From contig JBAWZA010000003.1 of assembly GCA_037143335.1 (NCBI GenBank), forward strand, positions 62,001-126,000: a stretch of DNA of 64,000 bases, read 5' to 3'. The DNA comes from PALSA-1296 sp037143335 (GTDB lineage: Bacteria; Bacteroidota; Ignavibacteria; Palsa-1295). Both the position numbers and the translations under genes were made by a program. Shown piece by piece: positions 24,995 through 32,870 of the stretch. The notes below the pieces were generated by a model. It was given only the letters and a program-made list of their open reading frames with translations, had not been told where the DNA came from and searched no databases. Numbering within the stretch: the first letter of the stretch is position 1; every line of letters starts with the position of its first letter.

Positions 24995-27900
24995 TCACCT
25001 CATTGCCGTGCGCTTGCCGACTTTGCTCTTCACTTCACTTTGCTTTGGCTGTGCAGGTGGAGCATTCATTAGCATATTCGCATTTGTCATCTGAGCGCGA
25101 ATCATAGCGGCTTCGTAGTCTCCATTCGGGAGGATGTATTTATCCGATCCGTTGATCGTGGCGTATGGAGTGGCTGATGGCATTGCATCCTTGCCAATCG
25201 TGTGCAGATACTCCTGAACGGCGCGTACCTGAAGGTATGGATCGCCATTTAGTATCTGGGGATCAGCAGGGGCGAATTTACCTCCGCTTATCCAGAAGGA
25301 GGTCATCGGCGTGCCCGGCATTATCGAATCAGGATGTGAAATCCATCTCGTTATCCATTCAGGCCGTAAGCGACGTTTGGTGTTCTCCAATTCGGGAGCC
25401 TTCGCAGGGTTAGCACCGGAGCCACCCATTGTATGGCAGGAGAGACATTTCAGCTTCTCGAAGAGCATCTTACCTGACGGTATGAGAGATGCATTCACAG
25501 GATAATCGTAATTTGTCATTACGAGTGCCCGCTTATGCATGCTCAAGAAATAGTTTGTTGCCGTGCCGATCTCGCCGTCGCTAAATCCGTAACTTGGCAT
25601 ACGGAATTTTACCAGTGGCCTGATCTTAAACGGACCACTCAAGAATTGGTGCAACCACTGCTCCTGAACACGGCTTCCTTCAGGTCCTAAGAATGGCGGA
25701 GCAAAGTATGCTAAATTGGCGTCTCCGGGGTAGGCATCATTAACGTACTTAGCCACGTATCCACCAGCCGACTCGATCTTGTGACACCCAACGCAATTGT
25801 TCCAATGTGCAAAAAGTCTGCCCTTGTCCAAACCGACTTGTATCGGCTCGGTCTTCGAGTCTCCGTAACCTGTTGGGACGAATGCGCCAGTTTGACTCCT
25901 CAAGAATACACTCAATGAGAATGCCTCTTGATCGGACATTTTGAAGTTCGGCATTCTCTGCGGAATGCGTTCGGTCTCGTACATCCGAGAGTTTTTCATT
26001 TTGCCGATTATCCACGTGTACCAATCTTGATTCTCGTGAATTGCATGGGTCTCGACTTCGCCAAGAGGAATTCCTTCTTTTGCAAACTCTGACCTAAACT
26101 TCCCAAGTGTCTCGCCGTCAACATTCCCATAGAACAGTTCGCCAGGAGTTTTCTTGCCGAATGTGGCGAGCGAAACTGAAACCTTGGCTTCTTTCTCCAT
26201 GCCTTTAATCTCATGGCATCCAAAGCAACCATAACTACGGATAAGTTTTTCTCCTTTATGGATAAGATCCATACTTGAGATATCACCGCTCAAACTTGTT
26301 TTGACATTATCATTCGTGCCTGTGTGACTCATCAAATAGGCAGTTAGGTCACTTGCCTCTTGGTCTGTCAGACGCAAACTTGGCATACGAGAATGAGGTA
26401 GATAATTCTTGGGGTTTTTGATCCAATCGTAAAGCCATGCAGCAGTGACCTTCGACCCTTGCTTATTGAAGTTTCCAGCAAAGGTATTCCCTTCTTTAAT
26501 GCGCATGTTCGGATCACCCTTAAAATCATCGATGGTATGACATGCTACACATCCAGCATCAAAGAATGTTTGCTTACCACGAACTAAATCTCCGCCTCCA
26601 CTGTAGTTGGCAAGAGGTGAGTATGTTGAGCCTTTGGCTTGATCAACAAGATACGCCGTGATAGCTTTCGCTTCATCATCGGATAGCATGAAGTTCGGCA
26701 TTCGCGACCCCTTACCCCAGCCTTTTGGATCTTTTATCCATTGGAAGATCCATTCGGGTGTAACCTTCTTGGTAATACTTACAAGCGAAGGTCCTTGGCC
26801 TGGTAATTCCTCATAACCAGGCATTGAGTGACAGCCATAGCAACCAAAATCTACGAAAAGCTTCTTTCCCTGAGATATAAACTTAGCTCCTTCAAAATCC
26901 ATTTTGCCAGAGTGACAACTTTGGCATGAAGCTTCGACATAATGGCCTGTTAAAAGTGGCTGATCCCAGTGCATCTGGAATCCATGAGCAAATTCTTTTG
27001 AAACGATTGAAGGTCCTTGCCCGCCGTGGCATGATGTGCAACCCAACACACCAGGTGCTGGTGGTTCACCAAGACGGTGTCCTTTAATTAGCAAATCAAC
27101 GTTCGGGTGCAAACGGAATAACGCCGAGACTATTGCTACAGTCGTATCTTTATTCGCTCCTAATTTCTTAATCGTATAGTGAGCTTCATCATTATACTTA
27201 TTCGACTTCAACCAAGCCTTCACTTCTTCTTTATCGGTTGAAACGATGGTATCATTCTTGAAGAGCGGATCAGCATAACTAAGATGGCATGTCTCGCAAC
27301 GATCTAAACGCATCTTGTAATTATTGAAATTCGTTTTCTCATAATTGACAAGCATCGTCTGCTTAACCGCTACAGGCATTGCCTCTACTGCATCAACTTT
27401 GCGTTGGAGTGCAATGACATTCGCATAAACTGAATCGTTAATTCGTTGTGCCTCTTTGTATGCCTTTTGTATCGGAGTTATTTTCGCACGGAGTACAGTA
27501 TCTTGGTGGAGAATGTTATTCACTACAGCAAGTAGCTGCACTTTTTCTTTTTCGATCTCACGATATGCTTTTGCACGAGATGTAGTATCGGCATGAGATG
27601 TACGTTCTTCATCTAAGTAATAATACGTTTCATCCGAAGTCGCTTTGGCAAAAGTATAGTCGCGCTGCGCCTTGTAGAGTTTTTTCTGAATGTCCTCTAT
27701 TTCTTCAAGAGTCTTATTGTAGGAGTCCGAACTCATCTGCTTTTCGAGTTCAGCAAGTTTCTTCTTTAACTCCTTACGAACTTCAGGTGGGATTTTTGCT
27801 TTCTCCTTTTTGATTTCAAGTTTGAGACGTGAGATTTTGAATTCTTTGAAATCCGCCTGAATATCTTTCCACGGACGGCGTGTCATTACTTCATCGAGAA

Positions 27901-28057
27901 CTGCCCAAACGGTAAATGCAAACAAGAGCATTGCGAGGATGCCATATATCTTCGTGTAGGAGCGCTGTTCGATAGGAATGCTTTTTCGCACAGCGAAAAA
28001 TTTTGCAGGATTCCACCACGGCGCCTTTTTCGGCATGTTCGGATTCGTTGTTGCCAT
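24995..28057 (-). CDS. Membrane-anchored octaheme cytochrome c
   Basis: 1020 residues. There is no cleavable signal; one membrane helix lies at about residues 36-56 (YGILAMLLFAFTVWAVL). A long charged helical stretch, residues about 70-250, is likely a coiled-coil stalk (KKEKAKIPPEVRKELKKKLAELEKQ). Eight CxxCH haem motifs follow, with first cysteines at 254, 340, 378, 406, 503, 611, 755 and 871. Several are followed by SRMPNF/SRMPSL-type loops that supply the axial Met of class I cytochromes, so the C-terminal part looks like repeated mono-haem domains. It directly follows the split cytochrome b genes (25-nt gap) and is probably the electron acceptor/exit subunit of the Rieske/cytochrome b complex, replacing cytochrome c1 or f. 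The C-terminus is Met/Pro/Lys-rich. Confidence 0.92.
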   Translation of the reverse strand: MATTNPNMPKKAPWWNPAKFFAVRKSIPIEQRSYTKIYGILAMLLFAFTVWAVLDEVMTRRPWKDIQADFKEFKISRLKLEIKKEKAKIPPEVRKELKKKLAELEKQMSSDSYNKTLEEIEDIQKKLYKAQRDYTFAKATSDETYYYLDEERTSHADTTSRAKAYREIEKEKVQLLAVVNNILHQDTVLRAKITPIQKAYKEAQRINDSVYANVIALQRKVDAVEAMPVAVKQTMLVNYEKTNFNNYKMRLDRCETCHLSYADPLFKNDTIVSTDKEEVKAWLKSNKYNDEAHYTIKKLGANKDTTVAIVSALFRLHPNVDLLIKGHRLGEPPAPGVLGCTSCHGGQGPSIVSKEFAHGFQMHWDQPLLTGHYVEASCQSCHSGKMDFEGAKFISQGKKLFVDFGCYGCHSMPGYEELPGQGPSLVSITKKVTPEWIFQWIKDPKGWGKGSRMPNFMLSDDEAKAITAYLVDQAKGSTYSPLANYSGGGDLVRGKQTFFDAGCVACHTIDDFKGDPNMRIKEGNTFAGNFNKQGSKVTAAWLYDWIKNPKNYLPHSRMPSLRLTDQEASDLTAYLMSHTGTNDNVKTSLSGDISSMDLIHKGEKLIRSYGCFGCHEIKGMEKEAKVSVSLATFGKKTPGELFYGNVDGETLGKFRSEFAKEGIPLGEVETHAIHENQDWYTWIIGKMKNSRMYETERIPQRMPNFKMSDQEAFSLSVFLRSQTGAFVPTGYGDSKTEPIQVGLDKGRLFAHWNNCVGCHKIESAGGYVAKYVNDAYPGDANLAYFAPPFLGPEGSRVQEQWLHQFLSGPFKIRPLVKFRMPSYGFSDGEIGTATNYFLSMHKRALVMTNYDYPVNASLIPSGKMLFEKLKCLSCHTMGGSGANPAKAPELENTKRRLRPEWITRWISHPDSIMPGTPMTSFWISGGKFAPADPQILNGDPYLQVRAVQEYLHTIGKDAMPSATPYATINGSDKYILPNGDYEAAMIRAQMTNANMLMNAPPAQPKQSEVKSKVGKRTAMR

Positions 28058-28082
28058 AGAAGCGAAAGTCTTTTATCGAAAA

Positions 28083-29000
28083 TTAGATATTGAAAAACAG
28101 ATCGTGCCCAACACCGAATACCCAAATGTATTTGATGTTGAAAGCAAGTCGTAAGAACATCTTGATAGGCAAACCTGCCATCATCAAAAAGAGCACAGCC
28201 ATCGTTCCGAATTTTAACGGACCCATCTGCTTAAGTACGCCGGAATTCACCTTGTACTTATTCCAAGCCCACATCGGTAGTGCCACAAGAAACCCAATCA
28301 CAAGTGCTCCACCAAGTGCAACTTGCACGAGATTGAACGAGCCATCTACATTCTTGGATGGAATTCCGAAGAGTGCCTCCCAAATATCTACGTTAGTTAG
28401 GGCTACTACTCGGTGAGTATCCCAGAATTGCCAAGGCCAGAAGTAATACCAACCTGGTCCACGCATAAAAGTACCCAAGACGATAAGCAATACCCAAAGA
28501 ATGAGAAATCCAATCGCAAAGGTAGCCACAGCGAATGGTCGTTCCTTGAATGTGTAATATCCATTACCTTTTGGATTTGGATCGCAATATGGAATCAAGA
28601 TCAAACCAACTAAAATAAACGTCGGTAACATAACACCAGCAATCCATGGATCAAAGTACACAAGCATCTCTTGTAGTCCTAAAAAGTACCACGGAGCTTT
28701 TGAGGGATTCGGCGTAAGCGTCGGATTAGCGGCCTCTTCAAGTGGAGCATTGATTGTTATAGCCCAAACAGTCAAGACAATCAACACGATGATTGTCACC
28801 AGAAACTCGATCTTCACCAAGTATGGCCATGTCTGAACTTTGTCAGATTGAGTTGCCTCGAAGATTCCCTGTCTGTCATTTCTACGGGCTTGCTTATAGG
28901 CAAGCCAACAGTAAAATGAAACTAAGATGATCATCAGCACAATCGGCACATTGTCCGGTACGCTTAAGATCTTCCAAAAATTATGTAAGCCTTCTGCCAT
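28083..29000 (-). CDS. Cytochrome b C-terminal subunit (PetD/subunit IV-like)
   Basis: 305 residues. The conserved cytochrome b C-terminal motif NPSKAPWYFLGLQEMLVYFDPW lies near residues 97-118 (the Q_o-site PEWY equivalent is APWY) and is followed by hydrophobic helices. The family subunit IV has three helices and about 160 residues; this protein is longer, with an extra N-terminal helix (VPIVLMIILVSFYCWLAY) and extra C-terminal helices (ALVIGFLVALPMWAW, MAVLFLMMAGLPIKMF). It pairs with the separate N-terminal cytochrome b encoded 34 nt upstream, as in b6f complexes. It takes part in quinol oxidation in the cytoplasmic membrane. Confidence 0.92.
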   Translation of the reverse strand: MAEGLHNFWKILSVPDNVPIVLMIILVSFYCWLAYKQARRNDRQGIFEATQSDKVQTWPYLVKIEFLVTIIVLIVLTVWAITINAPLEEAANPTLTPNPSKAPWYFLGLQEMLVYFDPWIAGVMLPTFILVGLILIPYCDPNPKGNGYYTFKERPFAVATFAIGFLILWVLLIVLGTFMRGPGWYYFWPWQFWDTHRVVALTNVDIWEALFGIPSKNVDGSFNLVQVALGGALVIGFLVALPMWAWNKYKVNSGVLKQMGPLKFGTMAVLFLMMAGLPIKMFLRLAFNIKYIWVFGVGHDLFFNI

Positions 29001-29034
29001 AGAGATTTTCTGAATCTATAGTTATGAAAAAAGA

Positions 29035-30066
29035 TTATTTCTTAAGCCATGGTGGTGGCGCTTTTGCACCGCTAGCACTTGGAGTAGCCGCCGCCGATGC
29101 TGTTGCCGGTGCTGCCGCTGGTTTTGGCGCTGGCGCAGCCTTAGCCGGCGCAGCAGGTTTCGGAGCGCCATTCGTTGTCGCTGGTGCGCCTTGAATTTGA
29201 GACAGACGCTTGAGTGCCATCTTCTCTGCGATGTACTTTGCACCTTCCGATGCCTTTGTATTTACAACTGGTCCTGAAATACCACCATCTTTTCGGACAC
29301 GCCAAAAATGCACTGCCATAAGCGTTGCGGCTATGAACGGCAAGAAGATACAATGGCCGACGTAAAATCTTAGCAATGTTGGCTCACCTACTTGTGTACC
29401 TCCGAGAAGAATAAACCTGATGTCATTATCAGGTCTCAATCCCAAGTAATTCGAGAACGGTCCCTCTGAACCTTGCAAAGGCACAGCGCGAGCCATGTTT
29501 GTACCTACAGTAACAGCCCAAATTGAGAGCTGATCCCAGGGAAGCAAATAACCGGTAAATGAAAGCAAGAAAGTTAAGAGCAACAAAATAACACCGACAC
29601 CCCAGTTAAACTGACGTGGTGGCTTATATGAACCGGTGAGAAATACTCGGAACATATGCAACATCACCGTGATAACCATCGAGTGCGCTGCCCATCGGTG
29701 CAGATTTCTTAAGATCGGACCAAATGCAACGTCCGTCATCAACGCTTTCATATCCTGAAAAGCAAATGCTTCTGTCGGGCGGTAGTAGAACATCAAGATG
29801 ATGCCCGTTACTGTTAAGTGGATAAAAAGCAAAAATGTGATTCCACCCATACCCCATGTGAACGAGTAATTCGTAGCATGGCGTGGCACACGAACTGGAT
29901 GCAAGTGCAGGAATACGTTATCAACGATTTGCAACGCGCGGTTACGTTGGTTATCCTGATAGGAATGCCGAAAAATGGATTTCCATGCCTCGGATTGAGT
30001 GATGCTTTTCTTCATCTTATCAATCGGTGGTGGCTTCGGCGGAACGAAAGGAAGTTTTAATGCCAT
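29035..30066 (-). CDS. Cytochrome b N-terminal subunit (b6-type) with Ala/Pro-rich tail
   Basis: 343 residues. The haem b ligands are visible: H123 and H137 in helix B (LHRWAAHSMVITVMLH, spacing 14) and H238 and H253 in helix D (GHCIFLPFIAATLMAVH, spacing 15). The 15-residue helix D spacing is the b6 type rather than the mitochondrial bc1 type. The GGIT motif is present, but the residue that is the covalent haem c_i cysteine in true b6 is Gly here (G72), so that haem is probably absent. Residues about 292-335 are an Ala/Pro/Lys-rich low-complexity linker ending in APPPWLKK, a motif shared with the small protein at 31128-31301. Quinol-oxidising core subunit. Confidence 0.93.
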   Translation of the reverse strand: MALKLPFVPPKPPPIDKMKKSITQSEAWKSIFRHSYQDNQRNRALQIVDNVFLHLHPVRVPRHATNYSFTWGMGGITFLLFIHLTVTGIILMFYYRPTEAFAFQDMKALMTDVAFGPILRNLHRWAAHSMVITVMLHMFRVFLTGSYKPPRQFNWGVGVILLLLTFLLSFTGYLLPWDQLSIWAVTVGTNMARAVPLQGSEGPFSNYLGLRPDNDIRFILLGGTQVGEPTLLRFYVGHCIFLPFIAATLMAVHFWRVRKDGGISGPVVNTKASEGAKYIAEKMALKRLSQIQGAPATTNGAPKPAAPAKAAPAPKPAAAPATASAAATPSASGAKAPPPWLKK

Positions 30067-30120
30067 CTTAGAATCTTTGGTAAATGAGTGGTCTTAAAAA
30101 AGTTTACTCCCAAAAAAAAA

Positions 30121-30846
30121 TTATATCTTGATGAAAGCGTCGGGCTTTGTCCACTCGTCTTTTTCAAAACGGAATGTTGTGCCTTTATCAACGAGCAACT
30201 CACCAGTTTCGGTAAGTGAAATCTTCGCACGCTCAAGTGGTCTTGGTGCGGGTCCTTCAAAGTTAATACCTTGCGATGTAAAACCTGAGCCGTGACAAGG
30301 ACATTTAAATTTTCCCTCAGCGGCTAACCAACGTGGCGTGCAGCCCAAATGGGTGCAAATCGCGACAAGGGCAAAAATCTTTTCTTCGTCACGACAAATC
30401 CAAACGCGTTCTGTGTCCTTAAATTTTTCAGAAACAGACATCGGCAAATACTCATTCGGCATTCCCGCTTTGAAGACCTTCGGTGCCTCATACAGCGTAC
30501 GGGGGAACATCATGCGCAATGCACCAATCGTCGCAATCGAGATGAATCCAAAAAAGGACATCCAACCCGTTGCTCGCAAGAAACTTCTTCTACCAAATTC
30601 CCATGTACCCGGATCATCCTCTGATTTCGGAAGTGGCTTCGCCATCCGCACTTTATCAGGTGGATCAGCAAGACGGGCTTGCGCCGAACCGGGAGCTGAG
30701 GCTTTGGCGGCAATATCTTTCAATTCCGCTGGTGCATTTTTCATCGGCGGCATATTCGAAGTGCTCGTCGGATGAGTGCCAGCCTCTTCAGGTCGCGGTA
30801 CTTCCAGATTCGGAAGCTCGGTTAATATTTCTTTTTCGTCAGCCAT
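30121..30846 (-). CDS. Rieske iron-sulfur protein
   Basis: 241 residues. A soluble Pro/Ala-rich N-terminal segment of about 80 residues is unusual for the family. A twin-arginine motif (GRRSFLRATGW, R86-R87) and a membrane anchor (about 92-113) follow. The Rieske 2Fe-2S motifs are C164-T-H166-L-G-C169 and C182-P-C184-H185. It carries electrons from quinol at the cytochrome b Q_o site to the cytochrome c. The gene is first of the three core subunits (Rieske, b N-part, b C-part), 54 nt before the cytochrome b gene and 17 nt after the ferredoxin gene. Confidence 0.95.
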   Translation of the reverse strand: MADEKEILTELPNLEVPRPEEAGTHPTSTSNMPPMKNAPAELKDIAAKASAPGSAQARLADPPDKVRMAKPLPKSEDDPGTWEFGRRSFLRATGWMSFFGFISIATIGALRMMFPRTLYEAPKVFKAGMPNEYLPMSVSEKFKDTERVWICRDEEKIFALVAICTHLGCTPRWLAAEGKFKCPCHGSGFTSQGINFEGPAPRPLERAKISLTETGELLVDKGTTFRFEKDEWTKPDAFIKI

Positions 30847-30863
30847 AAATGCAATAATAAACT

Positions 30864-31124
30864 TTAGTACGTTACCCCTAATGATCGCGCTTCTTCAAGA
30901 GCATCAGAATCTATCATTTCGATTGTTTCCCACGGGCAATACTTTGCGCAGAGCTTACAACCAATGCAGACATCTTCGTCAATCATGACGACTCCATTCA
31001 TAGATGCGTGTGGGTTCTCTGCTAAAATATGCTCAGGTCCTGGGATGTGATAGATGCAATCAACAGGACAGAACTCAACACAAACGTCGCAACATGTGCA
31101 ACCTTCCATGTGGACTACAGCCAA
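30864..31124 (-). CDS. 2x[4Fe-4S] ferredoxin
   Basis: 86 residues if the start is TTG at 31124 (AAAGGCG about 10 nt upstream); an ATG at 31109 would give 81 residues and would still keep all cysteines. There are two clusters: C9-x2-C12-x2-C15-x3-C19-P and later CIGCKLCAKYCP, both full CxxCxxCxxxCP patterns. One extra cysteine, C11, sits beside C12. It is a cytoplasmic low-potential electron carrier. Its place at the head of a Rieske/cytochrome b operon is uncommon and suggests it feeds, or is fed by, the complex, or simply shares iron-sulfur-related regulation. Confidence 0.9.
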   Translation of the reverse strand: MAVVHMEGCTCCDVCVEFCPVDCIYHIPGPEHILAENPHASMNGVVMIDEDVCIGCKLCAKYCPWETIEMIDSDALEEARSLGVTY

Positions 31125-31127
31125 GAG

Positions 31128-31301
31128 TTACGCCTTTTTCTTTTTTGCTGGTGCAGCAACAGGAGCTTCTGCTACGGCAACGTCACTTGTTGCTACTGGA
31201 GCAGAAGGAGCGGGAGCACTTGGAGCGGCTCCAGGTGAAGTGCTCAGATTTCGATCAGCTCCCTGGCGAAGCCAAGGTGGAACGTTAGGTGGTTGAGACA
31301 T
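31128..31301 (-). CDS. 57-residue PPWL-motif protein, first gene of the cytochrome operon
   Basis: An ATG at 31301 opens 57 codons ending TAA (31128-31130), 3 nt before the ferredoxin start. The product begins MSQPPNVPPWLRQGADRN, continues as an Ala/Pro/Ser-rich low-complexity stretch, and ends in AKKKKA. The PPWL-plus-basic motif is also found at the very end of the cytochrome b N-terminal subunit (APPPWLKK), after a similar Ala/Pro linker. The shared motif and operon position suggest a small accessory protein of this complex, perhaps binding the same partner as the cytochrome b tail. I recognise no named family. Plus-strand open frames over this region are mirror effects of its low-complexity sequence. 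Confidence 0.7.
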   Translation of the reverse strand: MSQPPNVPPWLRQGADRNLSTSPGAAPSAPAPSAPVATSDVAVAEAPVAAPAKKKKA

Positions 31302-31459
31302 TCAGTAAACTTTAGGCTACTTGCGACAAAGAATCAGTCGCTAAATAACACAACTCAAATAGCGTTTGTTCGGATTTTACGTCGTTCGTCAATTGTCTTT
31401 CACCACTCGTCAAACAAGTAACGAATGACTATCGGGCAATAGACGAGACACGATTTCTG

Positions 31460-31535
31460 TGGGCGCTGAGGGATTCGAACCCCCGACCTACTCGGTGTAA
31501 ACGAGTCGCTCTAAACCAGCTGAGACTAAGCGCCC
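31460..31535 (-). tRNA. tRNA-Val (anticodon UAC)
   Basis: A 76-nt cloverleaf on the minus strand. Acceptor stem GGGCGCT (31535-31529) pairs with AGCGCCC (31467-31461), with discriminator A at 31460. The D-arm contains CTCAGCTGGTTTAGAGC. The anticodon stem ACTCG/CGAGT encloses loop TTTACAC with anticodon TAC, which reads GUA valine codons. The T-arm contains GGTTCGAATCC. CCA is not encoded. It lies between the cytochrome operon and the DAHP synthase gene. Confidence 0.95.
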
Positions 31536-31655
31536 AATTCAATCACAATTCACAAGAGATTTGTGGATCGACTACAAAAATACGAAAAGAATGCCCTTAC
31601 CTTCAGAAATAATAGAATTTGTGGAAAAGTCCAAGTCCACAGAAAATTACTCCAA

Positions 31656-32744
31656 TTACATATTCTTCGTAATTTCAGACATCGAACTGCCAACCCCTGA
31701 CTTCCCTTTGTTGAATGACTCTACCAATAGTGGTCTATTGACGGCATCACCAATCCTGACAAGTTCAGACATTAGCTCTTCAAACATATCGAATGTCAAA
31801 GCTTGAGCTCCGTCAGAAAGTGCTCTGAGCGGATCATGATGAACCTCGACCATCACGCCATCTGCTCCCGCTGCCAACGAAGCCCTTGCCATCGAGGACA
31901 CCGCTTCACGCTTACCTGTTGCATGTGACGGGTCAACAATAATCGGAAGATGAGTCAATTGTTTAACCGAAGGTACTGCACTTAGATCGAGTGTGTAACG
32001 AAGCGATGTCTCGAAAGTCCTGATACCACGTTCACAAAGAATTACCTGATCATTACCACCAGCGAGAATATACTCAGCTGCCATCAACCACTCCTCAATT
32101 GTTGAAGCAGGTCCTCTTTTTAGAAGCACTGGCTTATTACAATTGCCTAATTGACGGAGCAGAGGAAAATTTTGCATATTCCTTGCACCTACCTGAATGA
32201 TGTCAGCGAACTCTGCAACTCGCGGAGCATGAGCAGGCTCCATTACTTCAGTGACGATAAATAATCCAAATTCCTCGCCTACTTTCTTCAGAATCTCGAG
32301 TGCATCAAAACCAAGACCTTGAAATGAGTAGGGCGAAGTTCTTGGCTTAAATGCTCCGCCCCGCAAGAACCGAACTCCGTTCTTTCGGACAATTTCGGCC
32401 GTACGACGTAATTGGTCTTCACTTTCTACTGCACAAGGTCCGGCAATTACTACGCTTGGTGAATTACCACCGATACTGGTGCCGTCGCTAAAGGTGATGA
32501 CGGTGTCTTCTGGATGGGACACACGTGAAGCAAGTTTCGTTGGCGAGTTGACACGAATTACTTCCTGAACTCCGGATAACGACTCGAACGCCGTTATGTC
32601 AAGCCCATGTGATGCACCGATGATTCCGACAACAGTTTGTTTTTCTCCTATTAACCTCTCTGAATGAATCCCCTGTTGAGAGAGAATCTTTTCCACCTTT
32701 GAAATCTCCGACTCTTTAGCATTGCTCTGCATTATTATTATCAT
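31656..32744 (-). CDS. aroF: 3-deoxy-7-phosphoheptulonate (DAHP) synthase, type I-beta
   Basis: 362 residues. It makes DAHP from phosphoenolpyruvate and erythrose 4-phosphate, the first step of the shikimate pathway. An N-terminal ferredoxin-like regulatory domain of about 75 residues (MIIIMQSNAKESEISKVEKIL) precedes the barrel, as in the Thermotoga-type enzyme. Barrel motifs: VIAGPCAVES near 100, RFLRGGAFKPRTSPYSFQG near 128-146, DIIQVGARNMQNFPLL near 185, KPVLLKRGPAST near 210, ILCERGIRTFE near 240, and PIIVDPSHATGKR near 272. The N-terminal domain suggests feedback inhibition by aromatic amino acids. Monocistronic as far as visible. Confidence 0.95.
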   Translation of the reverse strand: MIIIMQSNAKESEISKVEKILSQQGIHSERLIGEKQTVVGIIGASHGLDITAFESLSGVQEVIRVNSPTKLASRVSHPEDTVITFSDGTSIGGNSPSVVIAGPCAVESEDQLRRTAEIVRKNGVRFLRGGAFKPRTSPYSFQGLGFDALEILKKVGEEFGLFIVTEVMEPAHAPRVAEFADIIQVGARNMQNFPLLRQLGNCNKPVLLKRGPASTIEEWLMAAEYILAGGNDQVILCERGIRTFETSLRYTLDLSAVPSVKQLTHLPIIVDPSHATGKREAVSSMARASLAAGADGVMVEVHHDPLRALSDGAQALTFDMFEELMSELVRIGDAVNRPLLVESFNKGKSGVGSSMSEITKNM

Positions 32745-32810
32745 TCGTATCTATCGTATGTCAAGGAGAATAGAAACATTGAACGCACAAAGGACGTGCC
32801 GGAGTAGAGT

Positions 32811-32847
32811 AAAACAAAACACGCAGCCATTTAAAGGCTGCGTGTTT
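32811..32847 (-). terminator. Intrinsic terminator after the 32871-33851 gene
   Basis: On the minus strand ACACGCAGCC, a 7-nt loop and GGCTGCGTGT form a strong stem (32818-32846), followed by TTTTGTTTT (32819-32811). It lies 24 nt beyond the stop of the membrane-protein gene. Confidence 0.8.
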
Positions 32848-32870
32848 CACAAAGAAAAAAGTTTCCCGAA

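Noticed and set aside
31004..31296. Overlapping plus-strand open frames opposite the ferredoxin and 57-residue genes
   Set aside because: They mirror the Ala/Pro/Lys-rich minus-strand coding sequence; the minus-strand frames have a proper operon position and known motifs.
24995..31301. Operon as Alternative Complex III
   Set aside because: ACIII has molybdopterin-like ActB and NrfD-like ActC subunits; here there are Rieske and cytochrome b proteins instead, so it is a bc/b6f-type complex.
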